Below the pieces are notes generated by a model. The model saw only the letters and a list, made by a program, of their open reading frames with translations. It ran no database searches and was not told where the DNA came from. Source: Saccharopolyspora oryzae (GTDB lineage Bacteria; Actinomycetota; Actinomycetes; Mycobacteriales; Pseudonocardiaceae). Taken from it: 64,000 nt of DNA. How positions within the stretch are numbered: position 1 is the stretch's first letter; the number at the start of each line of letters is the position of its first letter. The position numbers and the translations under genes are program-made. Shown one piece after another: positions 35,593 through 44,773 of this stretch. Location: positions 1 to 64,000 of the forward strand of contig NZ_JAQGLA010000006.1 in assembly GCF_027853915.1 (NCBI RefSeq), in the 5' to 3' direction.

Positions 35593-36761
35593 CCAGCGCA
35601 CGCCCCTCGCTCACCCGGGTGCTGTCGATCGCGGTGGTGCTCGTGCTCGTCGTCGCCGCCGCCATCTGGTGGCTGTTCTTCGGCGCCGCCGAGCGCAAGG
35701 TCACCGCCTACTTCAACGCCGCCGTCGGCATCTACGCGGGCGGTGACGTCCGGGTCCTCGGCGTCCCGGTCGGCACCGTCGACGAAGTGGTCCCGCAGGG
35801 CAAGCTGGTGCGGGTCGTGATGAGCGTGGACCGCGACGTCGACGTGCCCGCCGACGCGGGCGCGGTGGCGGTCGCGCCGAGCGTGGTCAGCGACCGGTAC
35901 GTGCAGCTCACCCCGGTCTACAAGGGCGGACCGACGCTCGAGGACGGCGCGGTGATCCCGAAGGAGCGCACCGCGACCCCGGTCGAGCTGGACTCGATCT
36001 ACCGCAGCCTCAACGACCTGTCCAGCGCGCTCGGCCCGAACGGGGCCAACGCCGACGGCGCGCTGACCGACCTGCTCAACACCGGCGCGGCCAACCTCGA
36101 CGGCAACGGGCAGGCGCTCTCGGACACCATCCGCAACCTCGGCGAAGCCGGGACCACGTTGTCCGGCAACAGCGATCAGCTGTTCGCCACCGTCGACAAC
36201 CTGCAGAAGTTCACCTCGATGCTGGCCGCCAACGACGACCAGGTGCGCCGGTTCAACACCCAGATGCAGCAGGTCAGCGGGTTCCTGGCGGGCGAGCGCG
36301 AGGACATGGGCGCGGCGATGGCCGAGCTCGCCGTCGCGCTGGGCAAGGTGGAGTCCTTCGTGCGGGACAACCGGGAACTGGTGAAGTCCAACGTGGACCA
36401 GCTGCACGGGGTGTCCGAGGTCCTGGTGAAGCAGAAGGAAGCGCTGCGGGAGTCGCTGGTGAACTCGCCGCTGGCGCTGTCCAACCTCAGCAACGTCTAC
36501 AACGGGTCCTCCGGCACGCTGGACACCCGGATCGCCATCAACGAGCTGGCCCAGCCGCCGGCGGTCGCGGTGTGCAAGCTGCTGGAGCAGCAGGCCCCGG
36601 CCGACGTGCCGAAGGAGGTCAGCGACGCCTGCCAGTCGCTGCAACCGGTCATCGACGGCGTCGCGAAGCTGCCGACGCCGGCGGAGGCGCTCAACGCCAT
36701 CCAGAACGGCAAGCTGCCGAACCTGCCGCTCCCGCTTTCCCCGCAGGGAGGCACCCGATGA
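35589..36761 (+). CDS. mceD: Mce family protein, subunit D
   Basis: 390 residues. The N-terminal anchor is VLSIAVVLVLVVAAAIWWLF, then an MCE domain with GGDVRVLGVPVGTVDEVVPQ. The helical tail contains repeated NL/QL heptads and two cysteines near the end (AVCKLLEQ and DACQSL). The ATG overlaps the mceC stop, and its own stop overlaps the mceE ATG. Confidence 0.94.
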   Translation: MTSARPSLTRVLSIAVVLVLVVAAAIWWLFFGAAERKVTAYFNAAVGIYAGGDVRVLGVPVGTVDEVVPQGKLVRVVMSVDRDVDVPADAGAVAVAPSVVSDRYVQLTPVYKGGPTLEDGAVIPKERTATPVELDSIYRSLNDLSSALGPNGANADGALTDLLNTGAANLDGNGQALSDTIRNLGEAGTTLSGNSDQLFATVDNLQKFTSMLAANDDQVRRFNTQMQQVSGFLAGEREDMGAAMAELAVALGKVESFVRDNRELVKSNVDQLHGVSEVLVKQKEALRESLVNSPLALSNLSNVYNGSSGTLDTRIAINELAQPPAVAVCKLLEQQAPADVPKEVSDACQSLQPVIDGVAKLPTPAEALNAIQNGKLPNLPLPLSPQGGTR

Positions 36762-38071
36762 ACCTCCACCGACTCCGCCGGGGCACCGGTCCGGAACCGC
36801 TCATCCGAGCACGGGGAACCACAGTTTCAATGGAAACTGCGCCCGGCCCCTCACGGGAGACCGCAGTTTCAATTGAAACTGCGGACCACCGGACGCCGGG
36901 GAAGCGGCGCGCGTGGCGGGTTGGCGCGGCGGCTGCGATGGCTCTCGTGGTGCTGGGCGGGTGCAGTTCTCGTGGGGTTTACGACATGCCGTTGCCCGGT
37001 GGGGCCGATGTCGGCGACCACCCGTACGAGGTGAAGGTGCAGTTCAGCGATGTGCTGGACCTGGTGCCCAACGCCGGTGTCCGGGTCAACGACGTGCCGG
37101 TCGGCCGGGTCAGCGACATCGGGCTCGCCGACGGCTCCTGGGACGCTCAGGTGACCGTGCTGGTCAACGGCGACGTGAAGCTGCCCGCCAACGCCACTGC
37201 CCGGCTGCGGCAGTCCAGCCTCCTCGGCGAGAAGTACGTCGAGCTCGCCGGACCGCCCGAATCGCAGCCGCCGGTCGGCAAGCTCGCCGACGGCAGCGTC
37301 ATCGCCCGGTCGAGCACCGGCCGCAACCCCGAGGTCGAAGAGGTGCTGGGCGCGCTGTCCATGCTGCTCAACGGCGGTGGTGTCGCCCAGCTGCAGAGCA
37401 TCACCAAGGAGCTCAACGCCGCGATGGAAGGACGCGAGTCCGACCTGCGCGGCCTGCTGTCCAACTTGGACCAGCTGGTGTCCGGTCTGGACGCCCAGCG
37501 CGACGACATCACCCGCGCCCTGGACAGCATCAACCGGCTCAGCGCCCGGATCAACGAGCAGCGCGGCAGCATCGACACCGCGCTGCGCGACCTGGAACCG
37601 GGCCTGCGGGTGCTGAACGAGCAGCGCACGCAGCTGGTCGACATGCTCAAGGCGCTGGACCGGCTCTCCGTGGTCGCCACCGACGTGGTCAACCGCTCCG
37701 GCGACGACCTGGTGCACAACCTCGACCAGCTCGCCCCGGTGCTCCAGCAGCTCACCGCGGCCGGGGACAACCTGCCGAAGTCGCTGGAAGTCCTGCTGAC
37801 GTACCCGTTCCCGGACAACGTCACGGACGGCATCCAGAACAGCGACTACGTCAACCTCTACACCAACGTGAACCTCAACCTCACCGACATCCTGCAGAAC
37901 CTCGGCCGCAGCAGGCAGCCGCTGATCCCGCTGCCGGACGCGGTGCAGAAGCTGCCGCTGCCGCTGGCGCCGTCGGCCGGGCAGAACACCCAGCCACCAC
38001 CGCCACCCGGTGATCCGCAGAAGGACTCCGGTGGCGGCCTGCTGGGCTCGCTGCTGGGAGGTGGTCGCTGA
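36758..38071 (+). CDS. mceE: Mce family lipoprotein, subunit E, with repeat-derived N-terminal insertion
   Basis: 437 residues. The MCE domain contains AGVRVNDVPVGRVSDIGLAD; a helical region and a Pro-rich tail follow. Subunit E is normally the lipoprotein of the complex, and the lipobox LVVLGGC is present, but its Cys is residue 69. The signal peptide is preceded by about 50 extra residues. Part of that extension (residues 22-28 and 35-42, TVSMETA and TAVSIETA) is encoded by two copies of the family B palindrome (36822-36884). The ATG 36758 overlaps mceD (ATGA); ATG 36830, inside the first palindrome, is the only ATG/GTG between it and the signal region. Which is used decides whether the insertion matters. 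Confidence 0.9.
   Translation: MNLHRLRRGTGPEPLIRARGTTVSMETAPGPSRETAVSIETADHRTPGKRRAWRVGAAAAMALVVLGGCSSRGVYDMPLPGGADVGDHPYEVKVQFSDVLDLVPNAGVRVNDVPVGRVSDIGLADGSWDAQVTVLVNGDVKLPANATARLRQSSLLGEKYVELAGPPESQPPVGKLADGSVIARSSTGRNPEVEEVLGALSMLLNGGGVAQLQSITKELNAAMEGRESDLRGLLSNLDQLVSGLDAQRDDITRALDSINRLSARINEQRGSIDTALRDLEPGLRVLNEQRTQLVDMLKALDRLSVVATDVVNRSGDDLVHNLDQLAPVLQQLTAAGDNLPKSLEVLLTYPFPDNVTDGIQNSDYVNLYTNVNLNLTDILQNLGRSRQPLIPLPDAVQKLPLPLAPSAGQNTQPPPPPGDPQKDSGGGLLGSLLGGGR
36822..36884. repeat. Family B palindromes, copies 3 and 4, inside mceE
   Basis: Copy 3 (36822-36839) reads CAGTTTCAATGGAAACTG, with two changes from a perfect palindrome that create an ATG. Copy 4 (36861-36884) is a perfect 24-bp palindrome with the same CAGTTTCAATTGAAACTG core. 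The spacing is 21 bases. Both keep the mceE frame open. Confidence 0.85.
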
Positions 38072-39174
38072 TGCTCACCCGTCGAGTTCGCCTGCAGATC
38101 ATCGCGTTCGTCGCGATCGCCCTGGTCGGCGTCAGCTTCGCCGGCGCCCGCTACGCCGGGCTGGACCGGTTGTTCGGTCCGCGCGGCTACGTGGTCACGC
38201 TGAAGCTCGCCGACACCGGCGGGGTCTTCGAGAACGCCGAGGTCACCTACCGCGGCGTGCCGATCGGCCGGGTCGGCACCATCGAGCTCACCAGCTCCGG
38301 GGTGAACATCCCGCTGGACATCGAACCCAGCGCCCCGCAGATCCCGAACGAGGTCGAAGCCGTGGTGACCAACCGGTCCGCGGTCGGCGAGCAGTACGTG
38401 GACCTGCAGCCCAAGCGGGACGACGGCCCGTACCTGGAGCAGGGTTCGGTGATCACCCAGCAGTCGGCGACCACACCGCTGCCGGTCGAAACGCTGATGA
38501 CCAACCTGGACGGGCTGGCCAACTCGGTGCCGGAGGAATCGCTGCGCACCGTGGTCAGCGAGCTCGGCACGGCGTTCCGCAACAACGGCGGCAACCTGCA
38601 GACCATCGTGGACACCAGCCGCGAGTTCATCTCCACGGCCCAGCAGCACCTGCCGCAGACCGTGCAGCTCCTCGAGGACGGCAAGACCGTGCTGGCCACG
38701 CAGAACGAGCAGGGCTCGTCGATCAAGTCCTTCAGCCGCGACCTCCGGCTGATCTCCGAGCAGCTGAAGAACTCCGACGGCGACCTGCGCGCGGTGATCC
38801 AGAAGGCCCCGCCGGCCGCCCAGCAGATCAGCGGGCTCATCCACGACAACCAGCAGCTCACCCCGCTGCTGACCAACCTGACCAGCACCTCGCAGCTGAT
38901 CGCCAAGCACGTCGACGGCATCGAGCACGCGTTCGTGCTCTACCCGGCGGTCGTGACCCCGAGCCGATCCGTGGTGCCCGGCGACGGCACCGCGCACTTC
39001 GGTCTGGTGCTCAACGCGTTCGACCCGTTGCCCTGCACCAAGGGTTACGAGCAGACTGACCGCCGCAACGGCATCGAGATGGACCCGGTCCCGGTCAACA
39101 CCGGGGCGCACTGCGCGGAGCCCCCGGGTAGCGAGACCTCGGTGCGCGGCGCGCAGAATGCACCCGGGCAGTAG
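38071..39174 (+). CDS. mceF: Mce family protein, subunit F
   Basis: 367 residues. The anchor is QIIAFVAIALVGVSFAGA, and the MCE domain has ENAEVTYRGVPIGRVGTIEL, followed by a helical region and a Cys-containing C-terminus (PLPCTKGYE and GAHCAEPPG). It starts at an ATG overlapping the mceE stop by one base (TGATG). Last of the six core Mce genes. Confidence 0.94.
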   Translation: MLTRRVRLQIIAFVAIALVGVSFAGARYAGLDRLFGPRGYVVTLKLADTGGVFENAEVTYRGVPIGRVGTIELTSSGVNIPLDIEPSAPQIPNEVEAVVTNRSAVGEQYVDLQPKRDDGPYLEQGSVITQQSATTPLPVETLMTNLDGLANSVPEESLRTVVSELGTAFRNNGGNLQTIVDTSREFISTAQQHLPQTVQLLEDGKTVLATQNEQGSSIKSFSRDLRLISEQLKNSDGDLRAVIQKAPPAAQQISGLIHDNQQLTPLLTNLTSTSQLIAKHVDGIEHAFVLYPAVVTPSRSVVPGDGTAHFGLVLNAFDPLPCTKGYEQTDRRNGIEMDPVPVNTGAHCAEPPGSETSVRGAQNAPGQ

Positions 39175-39189
39175 GAGAGGAGCCGGAGA

Positions 39190-39699
39190 ATGTCCGCAGG
39201 AACCCGACGGCGCCCGGTCGTCAGCCTGGTGCTGTTCGCGGTGAGCCTGGTCGCGTGCCTGGTCACCGGGGTCTCGTGGGCCCTGGCGGCCAACGATTCC
39301 TCGATCGCCTACGCCGAGGTGCGCGACGAAGCGCTGCGCGACGGGCAGAACGCGATGATCAACTTCAACACCCTGGACTACCGGGACGTCGAACGCGGCC
39401 TCCAGAGCTGGGAAGACCACTCGACCGGCCCGCTGCGCGACGAGATCCGCCAGAGCCGCAAGGACTACGCGACCCAGATCGAGCAGAAGCGCAGCACCAC
39501 GACGGCCCGCGTCCTCGACTCGGGCATCGTCGAACTCGACGATCGAGCCGGAAAAGCGCGGATGATCGCGGTCCTCCAGGTGACGGTGAACGTCGAGGGG
39601 GAACAACCGGCCACCAAGCAGGACCGCTACCAGGGTGAACTGACCCGCGAAGGCGACACCTGGAAGCTCAGCGCCCTCGGCCTGGTGCCGGTGGGCTGA
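39190..39699 (+). CDS. Mce-associated membrane protein 1
   Basis: 169 residues with one N-terminal membrane helix (VSLVLFAVSLVACLVTGVSW) and a C-terminal alpha-beta domain outside the membrane (NFNTLDYRDVERGLQSW, then DRYQGELTREGDTWKLSAL). This matches the Mce-associated (Mas) proteins found at the end of mce operons, thought to stabilise the complex. It starts 15 bases after mceF behind GGAGAGGAG. Confidence 0.88.
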   Translation: MSAGTRRRPVVSLVLFAVSLVACLVTGVSWALAANDSSIAYAEVRDEALRDGQNAMINFNTLDYRDVERGLQSWEDHSTGPLRDEIRQSRKDYATQIEQKRSTTTARVLDSGIVELDDRAGKARMIAVLQVTVNVEGEQPATKQDRYQGELTREGDTWKLSALGLVPVG

Positions 39700-39736
39700 C
39701 GGCGGACCGCGCGAGCAACACGAGGAGTACCCCCAA

Positions 39737-40768
39737 GTGCCAACCAACCGCCGCCCCGGCAAGCAGCAACCCCGCCGCCCCAAGGTCGCGGGCCTGCGAA
39801 ACCGCCCGACGCACAACGAAGACGTCCCGACCAGAGCTGCCGGCGGTGATGCCGTCGCGGAGGCGAAGCCGGAGCGGGCGGATTCCGGCGCAGCCCCGGC
39901 GGAGGCTGTGGAGGCGGTCGCGGAGGCGAAGCCGGAGCCGGCTGATGGCGGTGGAGCTTCGGAGGAGGCGGAGCCGGCTGATCGCGGCGGAGCTTCGGCG
40001 GAGGTCGCGGAGGCGGAGCCGGCCGATGGCGAAGCTTCGGCGGAAGCGGAGCGTCGGGAGCCCGCGGAGGCGGAGCCGGAGCAGGTCGACGAGGTCGCGG
40101 CGGAGCGCGGCGAAGCCGTGGCGGACGCCGGTGGAGCCGCGGCGGCGGAAGCCGCCGAGCGGTCGGCGACCGGTGTCGCGGTGCTCGAAGCGGAAGCGGA
40201 GAGCGCTCCGGCGGCGGAGCCGAGCGAGTCCGGCGGAGCTTCGGACGACGCCGAATCCGGTGCTACCGCGCGCAAGCCCGCTTGGGCGTTGTGGACCGCT
40301 ACCGTCGTGCTCGCCGCGTTGGCGGTCTGGTTCGGCGTCGAGGCCTACGCGGTGCGCTACACCGGTGCTGCCGCGAACGAGGCGCTGGTGTCGGCCGGGG
40401 AGACCAGCGAGGTCACCGGTCAGGTCTCCGACGCCGTGGAGAAGCTGTTCTCCTACGACTTCAACGACACGGCCAAGACCGAGACGGCGGCGCGGGACCT
40501 GCTGACCGGCCCGGCGGTCCAGCGCTACCAAGAGCTGTTCTCGGTGGTCAAGGACCAGGCCCCGCAGCAGCAGCTGATCGTCACCACCACGGTGAAGGAG
40601 CGCTCCGTGACCCGCCTCCAGGGCGACCGCGCGGAGCTGCTGCTCTTCGTCGACCAGCACGCCAGGCGGGCCAACGCCCCCGGCGAGAACGCGGGCCCGG
40701 CCCAGATCTCGGTCAGCGCCGAAAAGCAGGGCGACACCTGGAAGATCAGCCAGATCACCCTCCGCTGA
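39737..40768 (+). CDS. Mce-associated membrane protein 2 with Glu-Ala repeat region
   Basis: 343 residues. Residues about 30-170 are a low-complexity Glu/Ala/Pro/Gly region with imperfect repeats (VAEAKPE, EPADGG, GGASEEAE). One membrane helix follows (WALWTATVVLAALAVWFGVE), then a Mas-type domain resembling the previous gene (FSYDFNDTAKTETAARDLL, and QGDTWKISQITL at the end). GTG start behind GAGGAG. It closes the operon; a family A palindrome lies just beyond. Confidence 0.85.
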   Translation: MPTNRRPGKQQPRRPKVAGLRNRPTHNEDVPTRAAGGDAVAEAKPERADSGAAPAEAVEAVAEAKPEPADGGGASEEAEPADRGGASAEVAEAEPADGEASAEAERREPAEAEPEQVDEVAAERGEAVADAGGAAAAEAAERSATGVAVLEAEAESAPAAEPSESGGASDDAESGATARKPAWALWTATVVLAALAVWFGVEAYAVRYTGAAANEALVSAGETSEVTGQVSDAVEKLFSYDFNDTAKTETAARDLLTGPAVQRYQELFSVVKDQAPQQQLIVTTTVKERSVTRLQGDRAELLLFVDQHARRANAPGENAGPAQISVSAEKQGDTWKISQITLR

Positions 40769-40773
40769 GCCCT

Positions 40774-40815
40774 CGTGCGCGTTTCGGGGCGCTATAGCAC
40801 CCCGAAACGCTCACG
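40774..40815. repeat. Family A palindrome, copy 2
   Basis: GCGTTTCGGGG (40779-40789) pairs with CCCCGAAACGC (40800-40810) around GCTATAGC, with CGTG/CACG outside. It lies between the convergent ends of the Mce operon and the CHAT gene and overlaps the CHAT stop codon, so it can serve as a terminator for both. Confidence 0.8.
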
Positions 40816-43800
40816 GTCCGATGTGGACGTGGGCGGACCAGCGGGAGGGCTCGTCCGGGTAGTGGGCCCGGAGCTGGCGGACCGCGTTGTGCAGGGCGTA
40901 GGCCGCTCGGTCGGTGTCGAAGTGGTCGGTGAACAGGTCCGCGTAGACGTCCGAGTGGATCGCCACCGCGCTGTCCTCGTCGACCTCCCACAGGGTGCCG
41001 ATGGCGTGGGTGAAGCCCGCGAAGCCCAGCGCCGCCGGGAGGGACACCGCCGCCGCGCAGGGCTCGTCGGCCGCCGTCGCGCACTGGCCGAGGTAGCAGA
41101 ACTCCGCTTCGTCCAAGGAGATCTGGCCGAGCTCGACCAGGCCCAGCGGGCGCTGCGGGGCTTCGCGGTCCAGGAGCATGCCCGCTGCCGGTTGCGTCGG
41201 GAACTGCGAGCTCGGTTCGCAGACGTGCAGCCACGGGTGGTTCGGGATCATGCGCAGCATCTCCGCCGCGTTCGTCGTTTCCACCGCCGCGATCTCCGCG
41301 GACGGCCAGCTCTTGGCCAGGACCTGGTTCTGCCGCGGCAGCTCGCGGGCCACCATCTCCGCCGAACCCGCTGCCACCAGCGGGGTTCCGGACTCCGGGA
41401 CCGGGCGTTCGCTCGCGCGCAGCAGGCAGCTCAGCGTCGGCGTGTACGAGGAGACCACCCGGTCCAAAGTGGACTCGCCGGTGCGTGCCGTCGCCGCGTG
41501 CACCGGCAGGAACGCCGGGGCGCCGAAGGCGCTCCACCACATCCGGGGCCAGCGGGCGCCCGGTGCCGGCGTGTTCAGGTAGCCCATGCGGTGCAGGACC
41601 GGCCGGGTGATGCAGCGCCAGGTCCAGTCGAGGCCATCGGTCAGCACCGAGTGCTCGTCCCGGTGCGCCGACTCGAGCATCTCCGCGGCGCGCTCGGCCG
41701 CCTTCTCGGGCGTGACGTCGGGCAGCGGCACGATCAGCGCGCGGCCGCCGATGACCACCAGCGCGTCGCAGCGGTAGCGGCTGAGGTTGATCAGCACCGC
41801 CGAGCCCTCCGGCGCGGCCTCGGCGAGCTTCGCGAACGGGGTGCGGCGCAGGTGGTCGGGTTGCACCGCGCGGGCTTCGGCCAGCAGCTCGTCCCAGGTG
41901 CGGGCCAGGCGGGTCCGGTCGTCGAGCTCGGTCAGACCGGGTTCGGCCACCGGGCGGTCCAGCAGGCGCCGCAGCCGGACCGCCTCGTCGGCCAGGTCCG
42001 GGTGGGTGCGGTGCAGTTCACCGAGCTCGCCGCCGGTGGGCAGGAAGTCCGCCAGGATCGCGGAGCGACCGTGCTCCAGCAGCTCCACCGCCAGCTCGGC
42101 GTCGCCGCTCTCCACCGCGCACGCCGCCGCGTCCGCCGCGATCGACGCCCACCGCTGCTGGGAGACCGGCGGCGCCACGACGCGCTTGCCCCGGGTGACC
42201 AGCGGCAGCAGGTCGACGGCGTAGGTGAACGACTCCAGCGCCTCGGGCCAGCGGCCCGCCTGCGCGCAGATCCGGCCGGCCAGCGCCGCTGCCCGAAGCC
42301 GCTGGTCAGCAGGGGCGGTGTCCTGCTCCGCGGCCTCCATGAGCGCCTTGCGCGCCCACCGGTAGTAGCGCTTGCGACCGCTGCGCTGGTACAGCGACTG
42401 CAAGGCGCGGGCCTGGTGGATCGCTGCGTTCGCGCGCTCCGGGGCGTCCAGCGGCATGGCGTTGAGCGCCTGCTCGAACAGCTCGATCGCCGTTTCGACG
42501 TCGGTGGTCCTGCTCGACAGCCGGAACCGGTGCGCCGCGATGATCCCCAACTGCGTCAGCGCGACGTGCTGCGCGGACGGGTCCTCCTTGGCCGCCTCGC
42601 GCGCCAGGTCGGCCGCGCTGTCCAGGTCGGCGCTGTCCTGGTTGTGCTCGAAGCGCTCGATCAGCGTCGTGGTCAGCGCGTTGAGCACCGCGCCGCGCTG
42701 CTCGGCCGCTGCTGCGGAGGCCGCCGCTTGTCCCGCGGTGACGGCGGTGTCGAGCACCTTCGGCTCGGCGCCGTGCACGAAGTGCCTGCGCAGCAAGGTC
42801 GCGTAAGCCGTGAGGGCGGTGGCGCGCTCGGTGTCGTCGGCGGACATCGCGCGCACCGCGGGGGCGATCGGCCGCAGCACCCGGCGCAGCTGGCTGGCGT
42901 CGCCGGTGGCGTCGACGTGCTCGACGGTGGTGGTGGCCAGGTTCCAGATCGCGGTGCCGAGCAGGTGGTGGCCGGTGTCGAGCACGCCGAGGACCCCGAC
43001 CAGCTCGCTGATCGCCGAGTTGAGGTCGGTCAGGTCGCCGTTGGCCCGGAACCGGAGTCGCAGCGCACGGGCCAGGTCGCAGAGCGCCGCCCGGCGCGGA
43101 TCGCCGTCGGCGAGCGCCCCGGCGCCCGAGCCGAGGTGCTTGATGGCCTCGTCCAGGTCGTCCTGGGAGTTGCTGCGCTGGTACCGGCGCAGCAGCCCGG
43201 AGCCGAGGTTGACCAGCAGTTCGGAGGTGGCCGGATCGTTGGCCGGGGAGATCCGCGCGGCCTCCCGGAACACCTCGATCGACTCGTCGTCGGAGGCGGC
43301 CGAGCCGGCCAGCTGGGCGTGCAGCTTGAGCGCGTTGGCCAGCCTGACCAGCGCCATCGCCCGTCGCGGGTCGCGACGTGCGGCCTCCTCGACGGCGTTG
43401 CGCGCTGCCCGCACGCTGTCGGCCGCCGTCGCCGCGCGGTTCGTCTTCCCCGCTAGATCGGCCAGCGCCAGGGCGAGGTTGCAGTGGTAGAGGATCCGGT
43501 CGCGGTCGTTGCCGTGCGCCGCGGTGGTCGCCGACCGGTAGTGGCCGATGGCGTCCTCGAGCTCGGCCAGATCACCGCTGCGCAGGTGGGACAGCTGCGC
43601 AGCGCTGCCGAGGTTGTTGAGCACGCCCGCGCGCGCGGGGTCGTCCTCGCGGAGCATGCCCGCGGTGGCGCGGAAGACCTCGGTGACCCAGGGCAGGTGC
43701 TCGAAGTCGAGGGTGGCGACGATCTGGTTCATCGCCGCGATCGCGTCGGCGTAGCGCTGCTCGGCGCCGCGGCGGGGATCCGGGAGCTGAGCTGCGGGTT

Positions 43801-43939
43801 CCGGGGCCGGGGGTTCCGGGGTGACGTCCTGTTCGTCGGTGAACCAGCTGGAGCGGGTACCTCCCCGAGCGCTCTGCGCCGCGGTCCAACGTTGCAGCCC
43901 GCCGAACCGGTCGTTCGCGCGGCTTGCATCGTCTGTCAT
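40811..43939 (-). CDS. TPR-CHAT domain protein (caspase-like peptidase)
   Basis: 1042 residues. After about 60 disordered residues, residues about 60-690 are helical repeats of TPR type (for example AGVLNNLGSAAQLSHLRSGD and ATSELLVNLGSGLLRRYQRS). The C-terminal third is a CHAT domain: His814 in FLPVHAATA and Cys953 in FCYLGQCATA form the expected dyad, with GFTHAIGTLWEVDEDSA after it. CHAT proteins are clan CD peptidases; in several bacterial immune systems they cleave partners after a trigger. No partner gene is adjacent, so role and substrate are unknown. ATG start behind CAGGAGAACG. Confidence 0.9.
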   Translation of the reverse strand: MTDDASRANDRFGGLQRWTAAQSARGGTRSSWFTDEQDVTPEPPAPEPAAQLPDPRRGAEQRYADAIAAMNQIVATLDFEHLPWVTEVFRATAGMLREDDPARAGVLNNLGSAAQLSHLRSGDLAELEDAIGHYRSATTAAHGNDRDRILYHCNLALALADLAGKTNRAATAADSVRAARNAVEEAARRDPRRAMALVRLANALKLHAQLAGSAASDDESIEVFREAARISPANDPATSELLVNLGSGLLRRYQRSNSQDDLDEAIKHLGSGAGALADGDPRRAALCDLARALRLRFRANGDLTDLNSAISELVGVLGVLDTGHHLLGTAIWNLATTTVEHVDATGDASQLRRVLRPIAPAVRAMSADDTERATALTAYATLLRRHFVHGAEPKVLDTAVTAGQAAASAAAAEQRGAVLNALTTTLIERFEHNQDSADLDSAADLAREAAKEDPSAQHVALTQLGIIAAHRFRLSSRTTDVETAIELFEQALNAMPLDAPERANAAIHQARALQSLYQRSGRKRYYRWARKALMEAAEQDTAPADQRLRAAALAGRICAQAGRWPEALESFTYAVDLLPLVTRGKRVVAPPVSQQRWASIAADAAACAVESGDAELAVELLEHGRSAILADFLPTGGELGELHRTHPDLADEAVRLRRLLDRPVAEPGLTELDDRTRLARTWDELLAEARAVQPDHLRRTPFAKLAEAAPEGSAVLINLSRYRCDALVVIGGRALIVPLPDVTPEKAAERAAEMLESAHRDEHSVLTDGLDWTWRCITRPVLHRMGYLNTPAPGARWPRMWWSAFGAPAFLPVHAATARTGESTLDRVVSSYTPTLSCLLRASERPVPESGTPLVAAGSAEMVARELPRQNQVLAKSWPSAEIAAVETTNAAEMLRMIPNHPWLHVCEPSSQFPTQPAAGMLLDREAPQRPLGLVELGQISLDEAEFCYLGQCATAADEPCAAAVSLPAALGFAGFTHAIGTLWEVDEDSAVAIHSDVYADLFTDHFDTDRAAYALHNAVRQLRAHYPDEPSRWSAHVHIGP

Positions 43940-44770
43940 CGGTCGTTCTCCTGTGGCTAGCTCACCGGGTCACCGGGTCGGGGGAATTCTCGGTGGGGTC
44001 GTAACACGCTACCGGCGCGCGCAGCCGCCGAATAGTCCGTGTGCACCACCTGAGATCGCACCGGTGGACAGCTGTGTCCGCGGGCGAGGTCCGCTCGATC
44101 TCCGAACCTACTCGGCCCGCGCGACGAGGGGTTCCGGTTGAGATCATTAATACTCACGGCTACCACGCAGTGATCACCGCTGCGTCCGGATCGGCCGGCC
44201 GCGGGGTGCCGCGTGATCGGACTCGAATTCGCGCGGTGCGTTCGCCCGACCGTCGATTTCGGAGGAACAGGCGCCGAGCCGATCTTTTCGCTCGGACCGG
44301 GTGCCGGTGGTGCGGGCGGGTCCGGTGGGGCCGGAGCGGCGGAGGTGACCAGGAGTCCGGGAAATCGGTTTTCCTCGCCGCGGGTGCCGATTTCGCGACT
44401 CTGCGTGCCCGGGCGCAAATCGACCTCCCAGTTCAAGATCGGGAATTCGAAGATCGAATTCGTGTTCCGCGTGACCGTCGGTGCAGATCCGAGCACAAGG
44501 GGTCAGCCGTTGCGGGCGACTTCGCCGGATTGACTCCGTTCGGCCCAGTCGTCCGGGAGCGGTCGTGATCGACATCGAATGTTGAGGCGCCGGTCACTCC
44601 CGGGGCGATCCGGCGGGGTGCTGTCAAGAGCCGTTCGGAGGGTGGTCGGGAGTGTCGTGGGGGAGCGGCTCGGGGCGACCTGTGGTAGTGCTCTGACCAG
44701 CCAAAAGCACGTCCGGAACGGCCACGTTCAGTGATCGTGTTTTGCGCCACGAGGGTGATCGGAGCGTGAT
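43940..44770. other. Long non-coding upstream region between CHAT gene and rpoB
   Basis: About 830 bases with no supportable gene. Open frames on both strands have mixed codon use and no ribosome sites. The stretch 44430-44465 repeats AGATCG and AATTCG units. It carries the upstream region of the minus-strand CHAT gene and lies ahead of the rpoB promoters. Confidence 0.55.
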
Positions 44771-44773
44771 CTC

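Noticed and set aside
44430-44465. Short AGATCG/AATTCG tandem pattern
   Set aside because: Too short and imperfect to call a repeat array; noted only as local composition.
43957-44496. A 179-codon minus-strand frame (and frames at 44041-44568, plus strand) between the CHAT gene and rpoB
   Set aside because: Mixed codon use, no ribosome site, no recognisable domain, and competing frames of similar length on both strands.
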